Source: Taxillus chinensis
Lineage: Eukaryota; Streptophyta; Magnoliopsida; Santalales; Loranthaceae
Reading direction: 5' to 3'
Assembly: GCA_023512835.1 (NCBI GenBank)
Contig: CM042088.1
Coordinates: forward strand, 54,991,579-55,055,578
Length of the DNA: 64,000 bases
Made by a program: the position numbers and the translations under genes. The notes beneath the pieces were generated by a model. The model worked only from the letters and a program-made list of their open reading frames with translations. It was not told the DNA's origin and searched no databases. This document shows, piece after piece, positions 57,954-64,000 of the stretch (position 1 is the stretch's first letter; every line of letters starts with the position of its first letter).

Positions 57954-60932
57954 GGTATGGGTGGGGTGATGTGACCCACCAGTTAGCCAGCTTGACGTTG
58001 GTTGACAGGAGGAGAGAGGGGAAGGCTGTTTTGCCACCCATTGTAGATTAGTTCCCGGATGTGTTTCCCGAGGACTTGGTCAGTTTGCCACCCGTGAGGT
58101 AGGTAGAGTTTTCGATCGAGTTGTTGCCAGGGACAACACCGATCAGGTTAGCGGCCTACAGGATGGCACCGACTGAGCTTAGAGAGCTCGAGAGGCAGAT
58201 AGAGGATTTACTGGCACGAGGCTTTATCAGGCGGAGTAGCTCACCGTGGGGCGCTCCAGTGTTGTTCGCCAAGAAGGCGGATGGTTCACTTCGGCTGTGT
58301 ATAGACTACCGGAAGCTGAACCGGGTGACTGTGAAGAACAGGTATCCATTGCCAAAGATCGATGACTTGTTCGATCAGTTTTGCGGTGCGAGATGGTTTT
58401 CCAAGATAGATTTGAGATCTGGATATCATCAGTTGAGGGTTAGGGAGGCAAATATCCCTAAGACCGCGTTCAGTTGTCGCTATGGGCATTATGAGTGGCT
58501 TGTGATGCCGTTTGGGCTCACGAATGCTCCAGCAGTGTTTATGGGATTGATGAACCAAGTATTTGCTCCGTATTTAGATATATTCGTTGTGGTGTTCATC
58601 GATGATATTTTGGTCTATTCAGCGACCAAGAGGGAGCATGAGGAGCATTTGCAGGTTGTGTTGCAGACCTTGCGGGAGCATCGGTTGTACGCGAAGTTCA
58701 CGAAATGTGACTTCTGGTTGCAACAGGTACACTTCTTGGGGCATGTAGTATCTTCGGAGGGTATCACAGTGGATCCCGAGAAGATCGAGGCGGTTTTGTC
58801 GTGGAAGAGGCACACGAATGTGTTTGAGATTCGTAGCTTCCTTGGTTTGGCAGGCAATTATCGGAGGTTCGTGGAGGATTTTTCCAGGTTGGCATCTCCT
58901 ATGACACACCTGACCAGGAAGGGAGTTCCTTTTGTTTGGTCTGATGCGTGTGAGAGTGCTTTCATGGAGTTGAAGGCACGATTGACCTCAACACCTATCT
59001 TGATTCTTCCATAGGAGGGTGTGCCTTTCGAGGTGTATTGTGATGCTTCCAGGGTGGGGCTTGGTTGTGTGCTGATGCAGACTCGGCAGGTGATTGCTTA
59101 TGGGTCTAGGCAGTTGAGACCACATGAGCAGAACTATCCCACGCATGATTTGGAGTTGGCTGCAGTGATCTTTGCTTTAAAGAGCTAGCAGCATTATCTC
59201 CTTGGAGAGAAATTTGTGGTGTATACGGACCACAAGAGCTTGCAGTATATCTTTTCTCAGCGAGACTTGAACCTTAGGTAGAGGCGGTGGGTGGAGTACC
59301 TGCAGCAGTTTGAGTTTGATATGATGTACACCCCTGGGAAGGGTAATGTGGTGGCAGATGCTCTGAGTAGGAAGAGCAGGGCCGTGGTGGCCCATTGTGC
59401 CATTAAGGAATGGGAGATGATGGGTCAGTTGGCAGCGATGAGGTTGCAGATGGTAACCAGCGAGGGGCGAGGGACCCTCAGTGTTGTTGTAGCAGTCCCA
59501 GAGATGCGGCACGAAGGATCATAGAGGATCAGTGGGGACGTTGATTGTGAGGTCATCCACGACAGGATTCAGACTGGGCAGGCATCTTCTGATTGGACTG
59601 AGGATACAGAGCATGTGCTGCGGTATAGGGGTAGATTGATAGTTCCCACTTCTCTTTAGGAGGAGGTTCTTCGGGAATTTCACCAGTCGAGGTTAGCTGT
59701 ACATCCTGGTGGGACCAAGATGTACCATGCCGTGAGGAGGCGATTTTGGTGGCCAGGCCTGAAGAAGGCCGTTGCTGATTTTGTGAGGAGGTGTTTGACC
59801 TGGCACGGTCAAGGCGAGCACCTGAGATCGGCTAGTGAGTTGCGATCATTGCCGGTGCCAGAGTGGAAATGGGACCACGTAACCATGGATTTTGTCACTG
59901 GACTTCCTCGTTCCAGGGGACATGACACTATATGGGTTATAGTGGACCGGTTGACCAAATCGGCACATTTTATTCCGATTCGAGAGACAGACCCAGTGAG
60001 GACTTTGGGACAGAGGTATATTGATGTTATTGTGTAGTTGCATGGAGTCCCATTGTCTATTGTATCTGATCGGGATGCCAGGTTCACATCTCAGTTTTGG
60101 AGACGATTGCGGCGAGCCTTGGGTACTAGGGTGAACCTCGGTGCCCTTTCACCCGTAGACGGATGGTCGATCGGAGCGGACGATTCAGATGCTCGAGGAT
60201 ATGTTGCGTGCCTGTGTCCTAGATTTTGGAGGTTGTTGGGAGACTCACCTTCCTTTGGTGGAGTTCTCTTACAACAACAGTTATCAGGCCACGATTGGGA
60301 TGGCTCCATATGAGGCGCTGTATGGGCGGCCTTGTAGATCACCCTTGTGTTGGGCACAGAAGGGAGAGACAGCAGTTCTCGGTCCCGATATGGTTCGAGA
60401 GACCACAAAGATAGTGCAGCTGATTCAACAGCGCATGTTGACAGCGCAGAGTAAGCAGAAGTCCTATGCGGACCAGAGGCGTCGACCTTTGCAGTTTGAG
60501 GTGGGGGACCGTGTATTTTTGCGGGTTTTGCCACGTCGTGGGCATCAGAGGTTTAGACGTGGATCCAAACTTTCCCCTCATTTTGTGGGGCCGTTTGAGA
60601 TTGTTGCCACTGTGGGCGCAGTGGCTTACCGATTAGCTTTGCCACCGGAGTTGGCGCGAGTACATGATGTGTTTCATGTGTCTCAGTTGCGACGGTATCA
60701 CCCAGATCCTTCTCATGTGTTGAACTATCGCGAGATAGACTTGGCTGATGATGGTGCCGTTGTTGAGATGCCGGCAGAGATTTTGGACAGGCGGGACCAG
60801 GTCTTGCGAGGCAAGATGATCCCACTAGTTCGGGTGTTATGGCGACACCGAGGCATGGAGGAGCAGACTTGGGAGAAAGAGAGCCAAATGCGGATTCTTC
60901 ATCTTGAGCTGTTCGAGGACGATCAGTCCTGA
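57954..60932 (+). pseudogene. Tekay RT, RNase H, integrase and chromodomain-like C-terminus
   Basis: [49 protein letters not shown], active site [12 protein letters not shown] near 58600. RNase [45 protein letters not shown]. Integrase: HHCC-like FHQSRLAVHPGGTKMYH...RRCLTW, where the final Cys is Trp, then MDFVTGLPRSRGHDTIWVIV, IVSDRDARFTSQFW, a damaged HPQTDGQ zone near 60150, and VEFSYNNSYQATIGMAPYEA. C-terminus: HVSQLRRYHPDPSHVL, then VRVLWRHRGMEEQTWEKESQ and a stop after LFEDDQS. TAG codons interrupt at about 58049, 58100, 59012, 59187, 59278 and 59658, and there is a TAG at 60036. Confidence 0.92.
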
Positions 60933-61225
60933 GGTGGGGAGGATGTGAGGACCTTCCCAGAGGTATGAATTATGTTTTATGCATTTGTTTTGCATATGTT
61001 GTTTGAGATATTGTGTAGCTTGTTGATTGTTGGCATCCTGGCATCGTGTGAGCCTTTTTGGCTTGTTGTGAGTTGCATTGCACCTGTGTGGTTGGTGATC
61101 ATGTTGATCATCATATTTTGTGTCTTGTTGTTGTGCGGTGCTTGAGCTTGGATTTTGCTATGTCTTTTAGGCTTGTGTTTTATTTTCGAGGACGAAAAGT
61201 CCTAAGGTGGGGAGGATGTAAAGAC
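60912..61225 (+). repeat. Duplicated polypurine-tract module at the 3' end of the Tekay element
   Basis: TTCGAGGACGATCAGTCC-TGAGGTGGGGAGGATGTGAG at 60912, overlapping the pol stop, recurs at 61185 as TTCGAGGACGAAAAGTCC-TAAGGTGGGGAGGATGTAAA across the 3' LTR start. About 40 bases, roughly five differences, 273 bp apart. Confidence 0.88.
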
Positions 61226-61616
61226 TCGTATTTGGGTAGTTTTGAGAGATAGTCATTCTATGGGAATGTAACTATCTGGACGGTAGTGTAGCCGTCGATG
61301 TGAGCATTTTGACTGTACTTGGGCCCGATTTCGAGTCGGGGCCCCGTTTGACCCGATTGTTGACTTTTCGGGATTTATTGGTTGACTTTGCGTTTGGGCG
61401 GTCTTTTGGGTGTAATAATATCTGAACAGTGTTGTACTCGTCATTTCGAGCGTTTTAACAGTAATTTGACTCAATTTGGAGTTCGTGACCTCGGGAGGTC
61501 AATTATTACGTTCGGGTCAATTATTGCTGGGAGGCCAATTATTGGTAACAGTATATATATAATTAAGAACTGCCTTATCTCTTTAATTGCCAATTATTGG
61601 TACGTGCATGTTTGAG

Positions 61617-61618
<2 letters not shown>

Positions 61619-61668
<50 letters not shown>
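61619..61668. repeat. (AG)n microsatellite in Tekay 3' LTR
   Basis: About 50 bases of AG, versus about 18 in the 5' LTR at 53703..53720. Confidence 0.95.
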
Positions 61669-61671
<3 letters not shown>

Positions 61672-62120
61672 GAAGAGTGTGAAGAGCTTTCTTGGCGATT
61701 TTAGGGGCGATTGGAGCTCGTGGATCGCAATAAACCTTTCCAGGTAGGTGTCCTTAACTGTCTTATCTCGATCCTATCCTTGAATATGTGATCTGTGGTT
61801 GTATGAGTGTGTATTTTATGAGGGTTGAGAAGTCAACCATGGAGGTCTAGATTTAGATCTAGGTGAATATATGATTTGTGTGTATTTCACTGTTTATCGT
61901 GCGAATTAGAGGCGTTTAGGACGCATTTTCAGGTAAATATTGCGGTTTATTGCGTAAAACATGTGTTTATGAGTGTCTGGGGGTCACTTGGGTTGCTTCT
62001 AGACGAAGAACAAGCTAAAAATGACGATGAACAATACACTGGCGAATCGCAGGTCGCAGGCTTAGTAGTCAGCAGCATGGAGTCGATAGTTAGGAGTCGC
62101 AGTATGGAGTCAGCAGCTTC

Positions 62121-62320
62121 GTAGTCCGGATCAATAATCCGGAGGAGTTAGTCCGGATCGTAGTCCGGAGGAGTTAGTCCGGATCGTAGTCCGGAGTAGT
62201 TAGTCCGGATCGTAGTCCGGAGGAGTTAGTCCGGATCGTAGTCCAGGAGTAGTTAGTCCGGATCAGTAGTCCGAAGGAGTTAGTGCGGATCGGTAGTCCG
62301 GAGGAGTAGTCTGGATCAGT
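62121..62320. repeat. AGTCCGGATC minisatellite in 3' LTR
   Basis: Same 26-27-bp units as in the 5' LTR, with private substitutions (for example a GTGCGGATC unit). Confidence 0.9.
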
Positions 62321-63593
62321 AGCATCAGTCCGCAGCATCAAATTCGTAGCATCAAATCCGTAGCAGTGATCCGCAACAGTGCAACTGCACTGCACTGGAC
62401 ATTTATATTGTAAACCATTATGCCTCTCCACAGTTAAGTATATACTTAAGTTACAATGTAAATAACGAAATACCCCCCATTTGGATTCAAAGAAAAATAC
62501 TAGAAAAATTAATTCCCACTCTTTCAAAATGTGAAAATTGGGATTTAGTGTAAAATCTCGGAAAAACCCAAAAGTTCGTAGTGGTGAATTTTTGGAAATT
62601 GGGGTTAGACATCTCAGAAAAATTCCCAAAAATCAGATTATCTTATTTATGATATGGGAACCCAATGCCGGGACTTTTAATTTCAAGAAAATAGCTGTTA
62701 TGGGTACTTCCTTCATAAATCAATGATTGAGGTTTTACTTGTGAAGATTGGCTACAGTTCCAAGGGAAATGTTGAGAATGACATGTCATACTAATGTTAG
62801 TATGTTGGTGTGAGGTATTGGGGCATGGACTCCGTGACTTATTTGGGTTCTCACCGTGATGCACCGATGGTGCTATGTGGTTGACGTGGCAGGCATATGC
62901 ACCGATGGCGGGCCGTGTGGCGACCGTGGCCGGGCATATTGCGCCGTGGACAAGCTAAGGCCTGAGTTGAGCCGTTGAGCTCGTGGAGCTAGGGCTAAGT
63001 GCCCTGAGCCGGGATCCCATAGAGGATCGTGGACAAGTTGTCTGTTTAGGCGGTGGGGTCCTGATGTTTGTTTGCAGGCGAGTCCCGATGATTGTGCACA
63101 CTACACACGGCACGAGTACACGAGCATGTAGTATAGACTTGTATGTCCGCATGATGTGGAGTGTTGGGGTCACCTACGAGCTTGTCGCTCACCCCTACTT
63201 GTTGTTTACCTTTTTCAGGTGTGACCCGAGACTAGTGGAGGACTTTCTTCCAGGAGGACGTGCCCACTACTCGATGTATGATACGAGATCGTATTCCGTA
63301 TTGTGTATTGTCTTATGTTTGTATCCCAGGACATGAGTCCAGGTGGACGATTATATTTGCATACTGTTTGTGATGTGATGTCTGTATGACTATTTGACTT
63401 ATTGTATGCATGATAATGTATGGGAAAGTACAGGATTACCCTTGATGTATGACTGTACAGGGTTGCATATTTGAGACAGCACCCGCGGTGTAGTCTCTAT
63501 TGGTGCTAGTCACCAACCCCTTGACCTTTCGGGTGCGGGCAAGGGGAATTCATGTTCCTAGTTCCGGGTTCCCTGGAATTTAGGGGCGTGACA

Positions 63594-63793
63594 TTCAGTT
63601 ACTTGTAATCGTGAATGAGATGAAGCGAAATGGTGAAAAACTCGAAAAAGTACGAGTGATAGGAAAGATATTACGATCACTCACACCAAAGTTTGAGTAC
63701 ATAGTGGCGGCCATTAAAGAATCAAAGGATCTGGAGGAGATAAATAAAGAGGAGTTATTGGGCTTTTTTAACTCCACAAACACCGCATTATGA
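63594..63793 (+). pseudogene. Ty1/copia gag, 3' segment (after the Tekay insertion)
   Basis: Resumes the gag of 52887..53300 after the TTCAG duplication: QLLVIVNEMKRNGEKLEKVR, ILRSLTPKFEYIVAAIKESK and DLEEINKEELLGF, the conserved middle of copia gag (UBN2 domain), ending at a TGA at 63791. Joining across the insertion needs only removal of one TTCAG copy. Confidence 0.88.
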
Positions 63794-64000
63794 AGAATGC
63801 AAAAAGTGTAGGCTCCATATCACTAGAGCACTAATAACTGTAAATTTTTTTATTAAATTTGCATGTGATTTACGGGGTTTAATTTAATATTTTATTGAAT
63901 TAATGTATTTTTATAATAGTTTTTCTTAATTTTAATTATTTATTATTTTATTCATTTTTACAGATTTAATATTAATTTTTGTGATTTTTAATGTTAAATT
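63794..64000. other. AT-rich sequence to window end
   Basis: No copia zinc knuckle or pol follows. Long A/T runs only. Confidence 0.5.

Larger units (their letters stand above)
53301..63593 (+). mobile_element. Full-length Tekay/Del-type gypsy chromovirus
   Basis: 10,293 bp, LTRs 53301..55690 and 61217..63593 (TGTAAAGACTC...GTGACA), flanked by a perfect duplication TTCAG (53296..53300 and 63594..63598). Primer-binding site at 55694, polypurine tract at 61204..61216. The interior encodes gag with two zinc knuckles, protease, RT, RNase H, integrase and a C-terminal chromodomain-like segment, the Tekay/Del order. In the first 190 bp about 7 LTR positions differ, all transitions, so it is younger than the 6670..15176 element. 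Stops at several positions mean it is no longer autonomous. Confidence 0.93.
61217..63593 (+). repeat. 3' LTR of the Tekay-type element
   Basis: 2377 bp, partner of 53301..55690. It has a longer (AG)n run (about 61619..61668) and a minisatellite of similar length at 62121..62320. Confidence 0.93.

Overview
This is a flowering-plant nuclear genome window, probably eudicot. It holds two spliced single-copy genes with GT-AG introns in AT-rich DNA, and between them several layers of plant transposons: Ty3/gypsy chromoviruses, Ty1/copia, a LARD-like element, a TRIM, CACTA, PIF/Harbinger, hAT-like MITEs and a LINE. I cannot name the species from sequence alone.

Genes. (1) At <1..6194 (+) is the 3' part of an RluA-type RNA pseudouridine synthase gene, similar to the plant mitochondrial RNA pseudouridine synthases. 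Ten exons can be placed and the 5' end lies outside the window. (2) At 34604..40609 (+) is a complete 10-exon UNC-50 family gene encoding 251 aa, a small multi-pass Golgi membrane protein. It has a 26-nt exon and one GC-AG intron. Nothing else looks like a working host gene. A short two-exon fragment at 27780..27953 (-) resembles the C-terminus of the DUF1517/FLAP1 family and looks like a relic.

Layout. 6670..15176 is an old gypsy chromovirus (-), split by a 3.0-kb GC-rich LINE (8680..11680) flanked by an 11-bp target duplication. 15177..19341 is AT-rich and holds a MITE-like hairpin and an LTR-like fragment. 19342..27428 is an 8.1-kb LTR element (TSD AAGAT) with 1.7-kb LTRs and almost no coding capacity. 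27434..33050 holds the DUF1517 fragment, a decayed PIF/Harbinger transposon inserted in a copia gag, and a copia LTR with its primer-binding site. A hAT-like MITE (33728..34290) ends about 310 bp before the UNC-50 start codon. 40610..46338 is intergenic with several MITE-like inverted repeats. 46339..52358 has the 3' half of a copia element (-) carrying a complete 469-bp TRIM, then a CACTA transposon. 52402..53300 is the 5' end of a copia of the same family but on the opposite strand. Its gag is interrupted by a complete 10.3-kb Tekay/Del-type chromovirus (53301..63593, TSD TTCAG) and resumes at 63594.

The repeats record an insertion history. The LARD-like element shares LTR ends, leader and a repeated polypurine-tract module with the Tekay element, so it looks like a non-autonomous partner of that lineage. 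Coding regions of all elements carry stops and frameshifts, so no element here looks autonomous. I found no CRISPR array, tRNA, rRNA or non-transposon gene cluster.
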